Source: a virus. From it: a stretch of 64,000 bases of DNA. The DNA is taken from positions 91,227-155,226 of the IMG/VR virus record IMGVR_UViG_3300036772_000367; one strand, given 5' to 3'. Below, in pieces: positions 42,787-51,413 of the stretch (positions within the stretch are counted from its first letter, which is position 1; each line of letters begins with the position of its first letter). Made by a program: the position numbers and the translations under genes. Below the pieces are notes generated by a model. It was given only the letters and a program-made list of their open reading frames with translations, ran no database searches and had not been told where the DNA came from.

Positions 42787-43189
42787 TATGGGCGATGCCC
42801 ATGAAGAATTCCTGGCGCGGCTCCTCCAGGGGCGTCGCTCACGAGGCTCGGGAAATCAATTCAACGACCAGATGGATGGCCGCAACGACGTCCACACGCC
42901 CTACCGGTTGGCGTGGGACGGCAAGTCCACCCTCGGTAAGTCCATCGGCGTGACGCTGGAGATGTGGGCCAAGGCCGCCCAGCAGGCCGGTGGCGAGATC
43001 CCGCTGCTCGCCCTGCGGTACTACTCCAACGAGCGCCTGACGGCGGTAGGGGCCGATCTGGTGGCTCTGTCCATCCATGACTTCGTGGAGATCCTTCACG
43101 CGGCCCGGCAGTGGCAGGCCAGCCAGACGCCGAAGGACCCTACCGATGCTGAAGTGAATCTCCAGGATTTCCTGGATGACTTTGAATGA
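42761..43189 (+). CDS. Putative PD-(D/E)XK-type nuclease/resolvase-like protein
   Basis: A 142-residue protein from ATG 42761 after GGGAGA. The region GSGNQFNDQMDGRND, then LAWDGKSTLGKSIGVTLEMWAKAA and EIPLLALRYY matches the sequence style of small archaeal-type Hjc or VRR-NUC-like nucleases, with D-G-K-S as a candidate D/E-x-K motif. It overlaps a Cas4-like nuclease and lies near a RuvC gene, so a recombination role is reasonable. Moderate confidence. Confidence 0.45.
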   Translation: MMKKLTTHDMGDAHEEFLARLLQGRRSRGSGNQFNDQMDGRNDVHTPYRLAWDGKSTLGKSIGVTLEMWAKAAQQAGGEIPLLALRYYSNERLTAVGADLVALSIHDFVEILHAARQWQASQTPKDPTDAEVNLQDFLDDFE

Positions 43190-43935
43190 CCGTCACGCCG
43201 AATTTCCGCAAGATGGTCACCGAGATGAATCAGGGCAATATCCTGATTCCTCTCATTCGAGCGGCATTGTATTCCCCTGACTTCAAAGGATTCCCTCTCA
43301 TGGTGGAGGGATGGCAAGAGCGGCCGTATGACGGTTGGTTCCATCCCTCCACACACGCGACGTGGACAGCACGACAACTGACCTATTATCTGGTTCATGG
43401 AGACAAGGTCACGCCGGAGCCACCGGAACTGAGCTTCGTCTTCGCCGTGACACAGGGGAAGTTTTGGCACGACTTCATTCAAGAACTCTTGCTGGAACGC
43501 AAGGCGATGGTTCAGAAGGAACGGCCACTGGAGGATCTGGAGCATCATCGACGCGGACACATCGATGGGGCGCTGTCCAACGGCGAGCTGTTCGAGTTCA
43601 AGACGGCGAATGAAAACGCTATTCGTTGGATGAGTTCCGTAGAGGACCTGAAAAAATACAAGCCGGATTACTATGCCCAGACGCAGGACTATCTAGACAT
43701 GGCTGGTGTAGATCGGATGCGCTACCTGGTCTTCACGCCCGCGTTCCCCTTCACCATGAAGGAGTACGTGGTGCACGCCGACAAGCCCTTCCAGGCAGCG
43801 CAGCGAGCCAAGTACGCCCGTGCCCTGGAGGCTGCGCGTATCGGAGTGCTGCCGGATCCCTGTTGCGCCGTCCGCTCGAAGGAGGCCAAGCAATGCCCCA
43901 TGCGATGGATATGCCCGGTCGGCCAGGCGAGCTGA
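43186..43935 (+). CDS. Cas4/RecB-like exonuclease
   Basis: A 249-residue PD-(D/E)XK nuclease. The core is GKFWHDFIQELL (motif I region), RGHIDGAL (Asp) and ELFEFKTAN (Glu-x-Lys), with a C-terminal Cys cluster CCAVRSKEAKQCPMRWICP that could hold an iron-sulphur cluster. This matches Cas4-like phage exonucleases used in recombination. No cas genes are nearby, so it is not evidence for a CRISPR locus. Start is in an ATGA overlap. Confidence 0.75.
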   Translation: MTVTPNFRKMVTEMNQGNILIPLIRAALYSPDFKGFPLMVEGWQERPYDGWFHPSTHATWTARQLTYYLVHGDKVTPEPPELSFVFAVTQGKFWHDFIQELLLERKAMVQKERPLEDLEHHRRGHIDGALSNGELFEFKTANENAIRWMSSVEDLKKYKPDYYAQTQDYLDMAGVDRMRYLVFTPAFPFTMKEYVVHADKPFQAAQRAKYARALEAARIGVLPDPCCAVRSKEAKQCPMRWICPVGQAS

Positions 43936-44282
43936 ATCATCCTATTCTTGGGGATGGTCGGATTATCCTCAATGGTGTTCGATACTACATTGTCGATGCT
44001 GAGATGAACTATAACTTCAATCAATTTACTGGAAGTCTGCGAGATCAGTTCGTTGGTGGTGCGCCGACTCCCGACATTACCTTGACGATTCGACCGGAGA
44101 TCATCTATGGCGTTACGCGACCTCAAACAGAAACTCGACAGCCAGAGCGAGCTCCAGAACCAGAGGCTCCAGTCGAAGAAATGGAGCATTCCATCTACGA
44201 CATCCTTCGGTCTGGGCCGGGTGATAGCGCTGGATCCGAGTCTACGGGCGACGGGGGCAGTAGCCCTGACCTCTACTGGTAG
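43893..44282 (+). CDS. Hypothetical protein with long overlap
   Basis: A 129-residue protein starting at ATG 43893, seven bases after GGAGG, inside the end of the Cas4-like gene. The first half is beta-type (DGRIILNGVRYYIVDAEMNY); the second half is Pro/Glu/Ser-rich and disordered. Its last 176 bases overlap the start of the RuvC-like gene in another frame. Function unknown. Confidence 0.6.
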   Translation: MPHAMDMPGRPGELNHPILGDGRIILNGVRYYIVDAEMNYNFNQFTGSLRDQFVGGAPTPDITLTIRPEIIYGVTRPQTETRQPERAPEPEAPVEEMEHSIYDILRSGPGDSAGSESTGDGGSSPDLYW

Positions 44283-44772
44283 TCAGCTCATCGCGGGGTT
44301 CGCACATGTCTTCACGACCCCCGCTGACCTGTCTGAAGTCGGTCACGAGAGCAACATGGTGCGCGCCCAGATGATCGCGGAGCAGTTCCGGATCTGGTTG
44401 CAGTACCGGTCCGACGTCTTCCTCGCCGAGGAACCGTGGACCGTGGTGGTCGAGGCGCCTCCGGTGGCGGTGGGTACCATCCGGCGACCGGAGTCTTCCC
44501 TGTTGGCGTGTCTGGCGCTGCGGCTGGTGGCGACGGAGAACAAGCTGCCCATCGCACCGATGATCAGTGCCCAGGAGCACCACTGGTTGTGCGGCGGCGT
44601 ACGTAACGACAAGGTGAAGGCCCACGCCGAGCTGAAGTTCTGGGCACCGCATGTCATCGCGGGCTTTCACGACATCACCAATGAGGCCCTGCGCGACGCC
44701 CTGGGTGTCGGACTGGCTCATCTGAAGCGAGTACGCGATGACACAGTTTCAGCAGCGCAACCGCATCGGTGA
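44107..44772 (+). CDS. RuvC-like Holliday junction resolvase
   Basis: A 221-residue RNase H-fold nuclease: Asp43 in VIALDPSLRATG, Glu116 in VVVEAPPV, and acidic residues Glu193/Asp197 in NEALRDALGVGLAH. This is the RuvC pattern for cutting four-way junctions. ATG 44107 after CGGAG is the best start although it overlaps the preceding gene by 176 bases; the RuvC core starts at residue 37, so a later start cannot be excluded. Confidence 0.75.
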   Translation: MALRDLKQKLDSQSELQNQRLQSKKWSIPSTTSFGLGRVIALDPSLRATGAVALTSTGSQLIAGFAHVFTTPADLSEVGHESNMVRAQMIAEQFRIWLQYRSDVFLAEEPWTVVVEAPPVAVGTIRRPESSLLACLALRLVATENKLPIAPMISAQEHHWLCGGVRNDKVKAHAELKFWAPHVIAGFHDITNEALRDALGVGLAHLKRVRDDTVSAAQPHR

Positions 44773-45184
44773 GCGTTGGTGGTTCCCTCGGAATGCTTTC
44801 CGCACCAGTTCTAATCTTCCTGAGCCATGTTTAGATGAGATGAATCAGGCACGGCGGTATGACCTTCAGGTGCTCTACGTGGAATATGGAATGTCAATCT
44901 GGCAGATCGCTGAGTACTATGATCGGTTGGAATCCGATGTGCGCGGCTGGTTGGATGCCTATGAGTTGCACCGTCCCTTGAAGAACTATCGTCGGTCTAC
45001 TCCGGATGATTACCGCCGGGATCGTGTGTGCATTGTGGATGTCCCCATCGGATCGACCAGGTGGGGTGTGCAATTAATGTCAATGTCTTTGTTGGAATGT
45101 GGTCACCGCTCACCCAGTCTGGCAGCACCGCAACACGGTCAACTGGTTTGTGCTGTCTGTAGGAGAATTGATGAAGGATCCTGA
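44738..45184 (+). CDS. Helix-turn-helix/zinc protein
   Basis: A 148-residue protein. Residues 40-75 (YDLQVLYVEYGMSIWQIAEYYDRLESDVRGWL) form a helix-turn-helix of the kind found in homeodomain-like phage regulators and small terminases. The end holds LLECGHRS and LVCAVCRR, a likely zinc ribbon. It overlaps the RuvC gene by 35 bases. A DNA-binding role is likely. Confidence 0.55.
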   Translation: MTQFQQRNRIGERWWFPRNAFRTSSNLPEPCLDEMNQARRYDLQVLYVEYGMSIWQIAEYYDRLESDVRGWLDAYELHRPLKNYRRSTPDDYRRDRVCIVDVPIGSTRWGVQLMSMSLLECGHRSPSLAAPQHGQLVCAVCRRIDEGS

Positions 45185-45866
45185 CGAGGACAAGGTGCGG
45201 GCTAGTGGTCTAACCCCGGCGCAGGAAGAGACCCGTGAGGTCGCGAAGGAAGCCGACCAGGAGATCCACCCGGAGTTGCCGGACGAGCGCGAGCGGCGCT
45301 TCCAGACGCACGGTTTCAGCCGGATGCGTACCGACTGGCGTGGACCGGACGCGGTCATGATGTCCTCGGTGCACACCATCGTGAGTCATCGCATCGCGGA
45401 GCGGTTCTCCGATGCGTTCGAGATCATGTACGAGCTGTACGACGTGGTACGCGAGCCGGTGATTGTTGACGGAGTGCCCAAGGTCGACGAGTACGGCATG
45501 ACCGAGTGGAAGATCGGACCGAGCGGAAAGTACATCGAGGACTGGTCCAAGCTCACCTTGCGTCAGCGAGAACGCTTCCTCTACCTGATTACTACCAGAT
45601 TGTTCGACTGGACCCAGAAGTCAGCCGAGCTGTGGGGAGAGTCCATGATGGCCAAGGCTCTATGGGAGGAAGCCTTCGCCATCGGGTTCGAGTCGACTCC
45701 GGGCGGCAAGGCCACGATCGATGACCGCCGTGCGCGAGGAACCCGAGAGTCCGCCCCAGATCGTTATTTTGCCATTCTCACCGCCTACTACAGCCGCAAG
45801 GCTGACGCCATTGTTCGCACGATGGAGCTGCTGTCGCAAAGATTGAAGGACGTGCATACCGCATGA
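45171..45866 (+). CDS. Hypothetical conserved phage protein
   Basis: A 231-residue protein from ATG 45171 after AGGAGA. The core is helical (HTIVSHRIAERFSDAFEIMYELYDVV, RERFLYLITTRLFDWTQKSAELWGE). It overlaps the preceding gene by 14 bases and the next by ATGA. No enzymatic motif. Neighbouring terminase genes suggest a packaging or virion accessory role, which is only contextual. Confidence 0.6.
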   Translation: MKDPDEDKVRASGLTPAQEETREVAKEADQEIHPELPDERERRFQTHGFSRMRTDWRGPDAVMMSSVHTIVSHRIAERFSDAFEIMYELYDVVREPVIVDGVPKVDEYGMTEWKIGPSGKYIEDWSKLTLRQRERFLYLITTRLFDWTQKSAELWGESMMAKALWEEAFAIGFESTPGGKATIDDRRARGTRESAPDRYFAILTAYYSRKADAIVRTMELLSQRLKDVHTA

Positions 45867-46177
45867 GTCAAGTGCAACGCGATGTATTGTGCGAGCTTCT
45901 CGAAGCTATTGAGGAAAATGATCTCAACTACGAGAAGCGATATCGATTTATCTTTCATGCATTGGTAGACGCCCTGTATCTGGGTTACCCGGGTGGAGTG
46001 CGTGTCGATCCGAATGACCCGGAGTGGTCAGTGGTCTACATTGAGCTACCGACCGGTCAGGTCTCGTGGCGCGTGCCACAACACGTGAAGCCATGGGACT
46101 ACCACTCCACCGAGGAGAAGTACGAGCGCATCCATCGGTACCGAGAGTATGCCCAGGAGCTTCCTCGGGAGCGGTAG
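45863..46177 (+). CDS. Hypothetical protein
   Basis: A 104-residue protein. The second half, VYIELPTGQVSWRVPQHVKPWDYHSTEEKYERIHRY split by a turn, follows a pattern I know from many phage accessory proteins with WDxHTxEEKYxRI. Function unknown. It starts in an ATGA overlap. Confidence 0.6.
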   Translation: MSQVQRDVLCELLEAIEENDLNYEKRYRFIFHALVDALYLGYPGGVRVDPNDPEWSVVYIELPTGQVSWRVPQHVKPWDYHSTEEKYERIHRYREYAQELPRER

Positions 46178-46329
46178 TTGCTCTTTTGGTGATCCTGAGT
46201 AATCATGGGCGCCATACGGGTGGTCTGCCTGTCGCTCCGCCTACAGGGGCGCCCTACGTCCCGGCCAGAGAGAGGGTCAGACTGGTCACACGTGCTGTCT
46301 GGAGATGATCAACCTGCGTGGGGGACTCG
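46178..46329 (+). promoter_or_regulatory. Intergenic region, no clear feature
   Basis: About 150 bases between packaging-region genes. Short inverted pieces such as GGTCTGCC and GGGGCGCCC occur, but no convincing promoter, terminator or gene. Confidence 0.2.
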
Positions 46330-47199
46330 GTGACCGCCGTGCCGAAGGACCCTGCCATCTCAGAGTTGCGCGAATTGTTCCGCAACCTCTCTGAGCTACG
46401 CATTGCTTACGAGACATCCGGGGTAGAGGAAATTATTTCTCCGCTCGGTAATCGTTGGTCCCTATGGGACATTGACTATCTCTACAAGAAAAGTCAAGAG
46501 CTTCTGACTCCACGGCAGCGGCAAGCCATCAGCTTGTGCCTTGTGCATAACATGCGTGAACGGCAGGCAGCCGAGATTATGGGAGTGTCATCCACTAATC
46601 CCGTGATGATGTATGCCACTCTGGGTATTCGGCGACTGTTGGATATGATCGAGGAAGGCCGCTTCGAACGCTTTCATCGACAAGATTCTCACGTCTACCG
46701 ACAGCAGTTGCAGACGCAGACCATGTTGCGACTCGCCGAGCGAGTTCAGACCTGCCTCCGGATCGAGAAATATACCGATTGCTGGCTGTTTCCCATTCTG
46801 CCGGGACAGCAACCCCGTATCCGGGTGAAGACCCCCACCACGTCCTCAGGCTTCTTGTACGTCGATGTGGTCCGGTTGGTCTACGAGATTGATCAGGGCA
46901 GACTGCCGCAGGACTGCTATCTGGTGCATGTCGCCGAACCACCGAGGCTGGCCTGTGTGCGTCCTGACCACATGGAGGTTCGTCTCAGCGAGAGGCGCAA
47001 GCTCACCAACTCGATGTTGCTCAACTACTACCGCCGATCCGAAAAGGAGAATCATGGGACAACTGCGCAACGGAGTCTTTTTGCCTCTGGAGAAGATCGC
47101 GGACGAGCTGATCTTCGGCAGCTTGCGCGGAATTACCAGTCAGAGCGAGAAGAAGGATATTCTCACGCCATGGAAGGAAATGGATCGGAGGTCGCGTGA
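46330..47199 (+). CDS. Sigma-region-4-like protein
   Basis: A 289-residue protein. GTG 46330 follows GGGGGA by six bases; GTG 46318 is an alternative. Residues 50-110 (LTPRQRQAISLCLVHNMRERQAAEIMG, then MMYATLGIRRLLDMIEEG) have the helix-turn-helix pattern of sigma-70 region 4, as in phage late sigma-like proteins. The middle (IRVKTPTTSSGFLYVDVVRLVYEID, ACVRPDHMEV) looks like an HNH-type or AP2-like DNA-binding segment without catalytic residues. It may activate late genes or act in packaging. The 3' end overlaps the next gene by 146 bases. Confidence 0.55.
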   Translation: MTAVPKDPAISELRELFRNLSELRIAYETSGVEEIISPLGNRWSLWDIDYLYKKSQELLTPRQRQAISLCLVHNMRERQAAEIMGVSSTNPVMMYATLGIRRLLDMIEEGRFERFHRQDSHVYRQQLQTQTMLRLAERVQTCLRIEKYTDCWLFPILPGQQPRIRVKTPTTSSGFLYVDVVRLVYEIDQGRLPQDCYLVHVAEPPRLACVRPDHMEVRLSERRKLTNSMLLNYYRRSEKENHGTTAQRSLFASGEDRGRADLRQLARNYQSEREEGYSHAMEGNGSEVA

Positions 47200-47392
47200 G
47201 GTCATGGCGCGTTCCGGGAGTGTCGATCCAGCTATCCGTAAGGGAATGTTTCATCGCTCAGCCAATCTAGCGAAGCCTTATCTCAACTCCCGTGACGGAG
47301 TCGCTCCGGCGTATCGTCTGATGAACGGTACCGCTGCTCTGGTGGTTTCGGATGAAGGATGGACGCATGACGATGAGGGAGGATGGGACTGA
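47054..47392 (+). CDS. Hypothetical protein with long overlap
   Basis: A 112-residue protein with a good ribosome site (AAAAGGAG) inside the preceding gene. The basic, helical first half (EKKDILTPWKEMDRRSREVMARSG) and the strand-like end (GVAPAYRLMNGTAALVVSDE) look like a real protein. The overlap with the sigma-like gene is 146 bases in another frame. Function unknown; perhaps virion-associated given the terminase context. Confidence 0.6.
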   Translation: MGQLRNGVFLPLEKIADELIFGSLRGITSQSEKKDILTPWKEMDRRSREVMARSGSVDPAIRKGMFHRSANLAKPYLNSRDGVAPAYRLMNGTAALVVSDEGWTHDDEGGWD

Positions 47393-48069
47393 TGCCTGCG
47401 GAATTCATTGATGTCGATCCTAGTCTTCGTGCAAACTCATTGGTGCGCATTCGAATCGGCAATCGTGAATACGACGCCAAGTTCTCCAAGACGTGCAAGG
47501 TATGCAATAACCCCGCTCGCATGGAGATCGAGACGTGCTTGATCAAGGGGGATACCTACCGAAGCATCGCTCAGCATTTCTCTGAAGCGCAGTGGACAGG
47601 GCGCGATGGTGGGTTGATAGCGCTGCCAGAGTTGGGCTGGCAACCTATCCGTAATCACTATCTATCCGGCCACATGCCCATGAGTGCGGCGGCTCTGCGA
47701 CACATCGCTGAGGAACGCGCCCAACAGATCGGTGCACAGTACGAGGAAAACACCGCGCGGCTGGTGGATCATTACACCGTAGCCAAGGCCATCGTGCAGC
47801 GTGGCTACGAACGCATGGTGGTCGGTGAGATCGAGCCGGAGATCAAGGACACGATCGCGGCGGCCAAGCTGCTCAAGGAGATCGAGGATACCCAGATCGG
47901 CTCGGTTGACGCCGAGGTCTGGAGCGAGGCCATGATGATCTACTTTGAGACTGCCCAGGAGCTGATGCCGCCACAGATGTGGACGGAGTTCACGCGCAAG
48001 CTGGGAGCCAACCCAGTCCTGCGTGGACTGGCACAGAAGATGCAGCAGCACGCTGCGATCGAGGGATGA
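47392..48069 (+). CDS. Probable terminase small subunit
   Basis: A 225-residue protein from ATG 47392 in a TGATG overlap, nine bases after GGGAGG. The N-terminus has CKVCNNPARMEIETCLIKGDTYRSIAQHF, a zinc and helix-turn-helix unit found in actinophage small-terminase-like proteins. Long helices follow. It lies just upstream of the large terminase, where the DNA-recognition subunit is expected. The assignment is by motif layout and context. Confidence 0.5.
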   Translation: MPAEFIDVDPSLRANSLVRIRIGNREYDAKFSKTCKVCNNPARMEIETCLIKGDTYRSIAQHFSEAQWTGRDGGLIALPELGWQPIRNHYLSGHMPMSAAALRHIAEERAQQIGAQYEENTARLVDHYTVAKAIVQRGYERMVVGEIEPEIKDTIAAAKLLKEIEDTQIGSVDAEVWSEAMMIYFETAQELMPPQMWTEFTRKLGANPVLRGLAQKMQQHAAIEG

Positions 48070-48070
48070 C

Positions 48071-48445
48071 GTGGAACTGGAACTGAATGACTCGGAGATC
48101 CTGGCGATCGAACGAGGGCCCCTGGCTTATGCCCAGAAGCACCAGGGGTCGCACCGAGACCTGGAAAACTTCCGGCGCGCCATCGTCGCTCAGTTCGGTG
48201 AGATCGGCTTCCAGGCCAACGTGTTGTGCTTCGAGACCGACCAGCCTGGTTGCTACGCCTTCGAGTTCGAGATCATCGGCCGTACGCCGGGTAGCCGATC
48301 CTTCGATCCAGACCGGCAGGTGCACGAAGTAGTCAACAACGTCTTGGAACTACCCGACCAGGATGGCGGCTGGGTCAAGACAGACAAGGCTATGCTGGAT
48401 GATCTGGCGTCTGGCAACACGCGAGGTCGAGGACACCAGCATTGA
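48071..48445 (+). CDS. Hypothetical protein
   Basis: A 124-residue acidic protein from GTG 48071 after GAGGGATGAC. It has an alpha/beta pattern (YAFEFEIIGRTPGSRSF, DRQVHEVVNNVLEL). It sits between the two terminase genes. No family recognised. Confidence 0.55.
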   Translation: MELELNDSEILAIERGPLAYAQKHQGSHRDLENFRRAIVAQFGEIGFQANVLCFETDQPGCYAFEFEIIGRTPGSRSFDPDRQVHEVVNNVLELPDQDGGWVKTDKAMLDDLASGNTRGRGHQH

Positions 48446-48648
48446 AATTCGATCCGGTAACAGATCACTATGTCACGGGGTGGTTCGTTGAACTCCCACA
48501 TCTAGAGTCTGTGCAGACGCTGAAGGTGAACGGCAGACTGCTGCGAGAGATGATCGTGGCAGCCTGGTGGACCGATGAACCTCGTCGAGATCCGGCCATC
48601 GGCGGCAGACGTCACGCCGCCCTGATCACCCGAACCATCGAGGTCTGA
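48442..48648 (+). CDS. Small hypothetical protein
   Basis: A 68-residue basic protein from TTG 48442 in a TTGA overlap; GAGG lies upstream. It ends exactly at the start of the large terminase gene (TGATG), suggesting coupled translation. Function unknown. Confidence 0.5.
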   Translation: MKFDPVTDHYVTGWFVELPHLESVQTLKVNGRLLREMIVAAWWTDEPRRDPAIGGRRHAALITRTIEV

Positions 48649-50669
48649 TGCCTGCGCGCCGGAACGGCCCTCCTCCCACGTTCCTCGGTCCTACGGACTT
48701 CGACGTGCTGTGTGGGTTGCCGGTGCCTGATCCGATCACCTTTGTGGTCAGTCCATTGTGGTTGAACCGTTCCAACTTGTATCCCCGCCAGGCCACCCTG
48801 CTCAAGGTGGTCTTCCTGCGGGAAGACCTGTTCACCGAGTATGACTATGACGTCGTTCAGGAATGGGAAGTCTCCTTCCGGCAGTCCGGCGAAAACGGCA
48901 TCACTCCTAATATCCTGGAGCGAATGCGGTACCTGAAAGCAGAGGGTTATTCACACTTCCGCGAAGTATTGCTCATCATGGGTCGTCGTGGCAGCAAGGG
49001 CTACGTCTCGGCGTTGTGTATGGTCTATGTGTTGTGGCAGTACATGGCTAAAGGTGATCCCCAGGGTTTTTATGGTGTCGACCGGGACAAGCAGCTTGCT
49101 TGCTACGTCTATGCCGGCAAGAAGGAGCAAGCCCGCGAGAACCTGTGGAAAGACCTCGTCAACGTCATCATGGGGGCACCCTGCTTCGAGAAGTACATCT
49201 CCCGGCCGATGGGCGAGTCGCTGTCTGTCTATGCTCCGCACGACTTCGTCCGGAAGATGAAGCAGGAACAGCGTGGCGTCCGGACGGCGATGGATACGGC
49301 GACCTTCACGATCCAGCCAAAAGAATCAACGTTGATGTCCGGTCGTGGACCTACTTCCTATTGTCAAGCCTACGACGAGATGGCGCACCTTGTCTCCGCG
49401 ACGGGTGCGTCACGTTCCGCCGAAGAGGTCTACGAAGCCGCCACCCCGGCCCTCGACCAGTTCAAGCAGGATGCTTTCATCATCGAGCCATCCAGCCCCT
49501 GGCAGATGACAGGTCAGTTCTACCAGAACTGGGTCAACTCACTGTTGATCGAGGACGGCAAGCCGGTCTACCCCGAGATGATGATGCTCCAGCTCACCTC
49601 GTGGGAGATTTACCTGGACTGGCAAGAAGCACATCTGTTGCCACTGTTCCCCGAGGACTTCCAGGGAGACCTGAAGGAGTACGTCGATGCTCCGCTACCG
49701 ATGCTGCCCAAGTTGAAGCTGGCCATCCAGGAGTACGACGAGGCTATGCAGCGGCTGGAGCGCTCCAACCCCGAAACCTTCAGTGTGGAGCGCCGATCCA
49801 GGTGGCAGGCGGTGGTGGACGCCTACCTCAACAAGGCCAAGGTCGCGGAGATGTTCGCACCCTGGAACGGCAAGACCCTCACCATGCAGACGACCGGCCT
49901 TCTGACGAACTTCTACAAGGGACACGCCGACCCCTCCTTGGTCAACGCCAACTTCGGTATCGCCATCGCGCACCCGGAGAAGGACGACCAGGGCATCACA
50001 CACTGCGTGTTCGACTACATCCACCACTACGAGCCCTCGAACTGGGAAGACGGCATTGTCGACTACATCGAGGTCGGCGATGATATCTGGCGATTGATCG
50101 AGGGATTCAAACCCGATGAGTTCACCTACGACCAGTGGAATTCTGCCGAGGCTATTCAACGGATCAACAAGAAGATCCGCGAAGCTAATTTCCCCAAGCG
50201 CGTCATGGTGTACGAGAAGACCGCCTCGGTGAAGCACAACTGGGAACGGGCGGAATGCTTCAAGGTCGGGCTGAACTTGGGCTGGATCCACGCACCGCTG
50301 TACGAGCAGGCCGAGCTGGAGCTGCGGTATCTTCAGCTCAAGAACGGCAAAGTGGAAAAACAGGACACTGGCCCTATTCAGACCAAAGACGTCGCGGACT
50401 GCCTGATGGAGACCGTCTGGACCATCCTCGGTGAACAGGTTCACCAGTGGACCCACGGAGCCCTGTCCCAGCTCTCTCCCTCCGGTTCGGTGTCGGGTGG
50501 CTTCGACCCGCATACCCGTGAGTACGAGGCACCTGTGCTGGGACAGGAGCTATCCAACCTCGGCCGCCGCAACGTCGGCAAGACTTCTACCATTCGAGGT
50601 GGAGGACTCAACCCCGCACGAAACCCGCTAGCTGGGACCACTCGGCGTGGCTTGTCCCGACGTCGCTGA
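48648..50669 (+). CDS. terL: Terminase large subunit
   Basis: A 673-residue packaging motor. The ATPase part has a Walker A-like loop LLIMGRRGSKGY near residues 104-115, CYVYAGKKEQARENLW, and Walker B with QAYDEMAHL. The C-terminal half holds the RNase H-like nuclease (acidic residues in IAIAHPEKDDQGITHCVFDYIHHYEP spread over strands, and VYEKTASVKHNWERAECF). The usual final Ser/Thr of Walker A is Gly here (GSKG). It cuts and translocates DNA into capsids. Confidence 0.85.
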   Translation: MPARRNGPPPTFLGPTDFDVLCGLPVPDPITFVVSPLWLNRSNLYPRQATLLKVVFLREDLFTEYDYDVVQEWEVSFRQSGENGITPNILERMRYLKAEGYSHFREVLLIMGRRGSKGYVSALCMVYVLWQYMAKGDPQGFYGVDRDKQLACYVYAGKKEQARENLWKDLVNVIMGAPCFEKYISRPMGESLSVYAPHDFVRKMKQEQRGVRTAMDTATFTIQPKESTLMSGRGPTSYCQAYDEMAHLVSATGASRSAEEVYEAATPALDQFKQDAFIIEPSSPWQMTGQFYQNWVNSLLIEDGKPVYPEMMMLQLTSWEIYLDWQEAHLLPLFPEDFQGDLKEYVDAPLPMLPKLKLAIQEYDEAMQRLERSNPETFSVERRSRWQAVVDAYLNKAKVAEMFAPWNGKTLTMQTTGLLTNFYKGHADPSLVNANFGIAIAHPEKDDQGITHCVFDYIHHYEPSNWEDGIVDYIEVGDDIWRLIEGFKPDEFTYDQWNSAEAIQRINKKIREANFPKRVMVYEKTASVKHNWERAECFKVGLNLGWIHAPLYEQAELELRYLQLKNGKVEKQDTGPIQTKDVADCLMETVWTILGEQVHQWTHGALSQLSPSGSVSGGFDPHTREYEAPVLGQELSNLGRRNVGKTSTIRGGGLNPARNPLAGTTRRGLSRRR

Positions 50670-50699
50670 AACGATCAAGAGATGGTGGGGAGAGTCACT

Positions 50700-50764
50700 C
50701 GTTTTCTGCGGACAGAGTAGCTATACTGATCGTAGAAGCCCACCTGATCGCACCGGAGGTCATC
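50700..50764 (+). promoter_or_regulatory. Promoter and conserved leader
   Basis: TATACT at 50722-50727 is a good -10 element. GATCGCACCGGAGGTCATC precedes ATG 50765, matching the leader motif used at 58161, 58652 and 63048. The -35 is not clear. Confidence 0.5.
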
Positions 50765-51145
50765 ATGAGCAACTGGCTCACCCGTCACACGCCCGCCGCG
50801 CCCGGCGTCGGCCCGCGCCAGCCCAGTCGGTACAACCGCACTTTCAAGGTCTTCAACGGCATCGTGACGGCCATCATGTCGTTCCTGCTGCTCGCGGCAT
50901 TGCCGGCGGCGCACACACCGCCGTGGTTCCTGGCGCTGGCGTGGCCGGTCGTCATCATCGGCTGGGTCGTGATCATCGTGGATTCCATCCACGTGCACCC
51001 GGCCGAGTGGCGTCTGGTCACGGACAGCGTGCTGGGGACGATGATCTTCTTCCTGGTTCGCGCGGTCTTCCGGCACGTCGAGAAGGAGCACAACGAGCAC
51101 CTGGCCGACGCCATCGTGGGTGCCCAGAAGCGCGCGGGGATGTGA
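50765..51145 (+). CDS. Small membrane protein
   Basis: A 126-residue protein with three likely membrane segments: about residues 29-49 (GIVTAIMSFLLLAALPAA), 52-74 (PWFLALAWPVVIIGWVVIIV) and 85-103 (VLGTMIFFLVRAVF). The basic N-terminus and charged C-terminus suggest cytoplasmic ends. It is expressed from its own promoter and leader. Candidates are superinfection exclusion or a host membrane modifier; neither is shown by the sequence. Confidence 0.65.
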   Translation: MSNWLTRHTPAAPGVGPRQPSRYNRTFKVFNGIVTAIMSFLLLAALPAAHTPPWFLALAWPVVIIGWVVIIVDSIHVHPAEWRLVTDSVLGTMIFFLVRAVFRHVEKEHNEHLADAIVGAQKRAGM

Positions 51146-51150
51146 TCGAC

Positions 51151-51327
51151 ATGGCATTCGTTCAGAAATACTCAGTCGTGCCAGACGGTGTAGATGACAA
51201 CGGTAAGACCACCTACTCCGTCAGGAAGACCAGAGGCGGTTTCGTCGGAGAGCGAAGAGTGACTAGGAGCAAGGCCAATGCCGCCGCGCGTGCCCTGGAG
51301 ATGGCAGCCCTTCCCAAGAAGAAGTGA
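51151..51327 (+). CDS. Small basic hypothetical protein
   Basis: A 58-residue basic protein, MAFVQKYSVVPDGVDDNG then a Lys/Arg/Ala-rich helix. GTG 51142 in a GTGA overlap is an alternative start. Function unknown. A 15-base-pair terminator follows. Confidence 0.5.
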   Translation: MAFVQKYSVVPDGVDDNGKTTYSVRKTRGGFVGERRVTRSKANAAARALEMAALPKKK

Positions 51328-51350
51328 CCTGAACTGCCTGTGCTTTCCTG

Positions 51351-51385
51351 GCAGCGACCCCTTCAAGTGATGAAGGGGTCGCTGC
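51351..51385 (+). terminator. 15-bp terminator hairpin
   Basis: GCAGCGACCCCTTCA and TGAAGGGGTCGCTGC pair perfectly with a five-base loop. It separates the small membrane-protein unit from the polyvalent protein genes. Confidence 0.75.
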
Positions 51386-51413
51386 CGTATCGGTACCGAG
51401 GGAGCATTATCGA

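Noticed and set aside
43186-43935. Cas4-like nuclease as evidence for a CRISPR-Cas locus
   Set aside because: Such nucleases are common in phage recombination modules; no other cas gene is near, and the array is 20 kb away.
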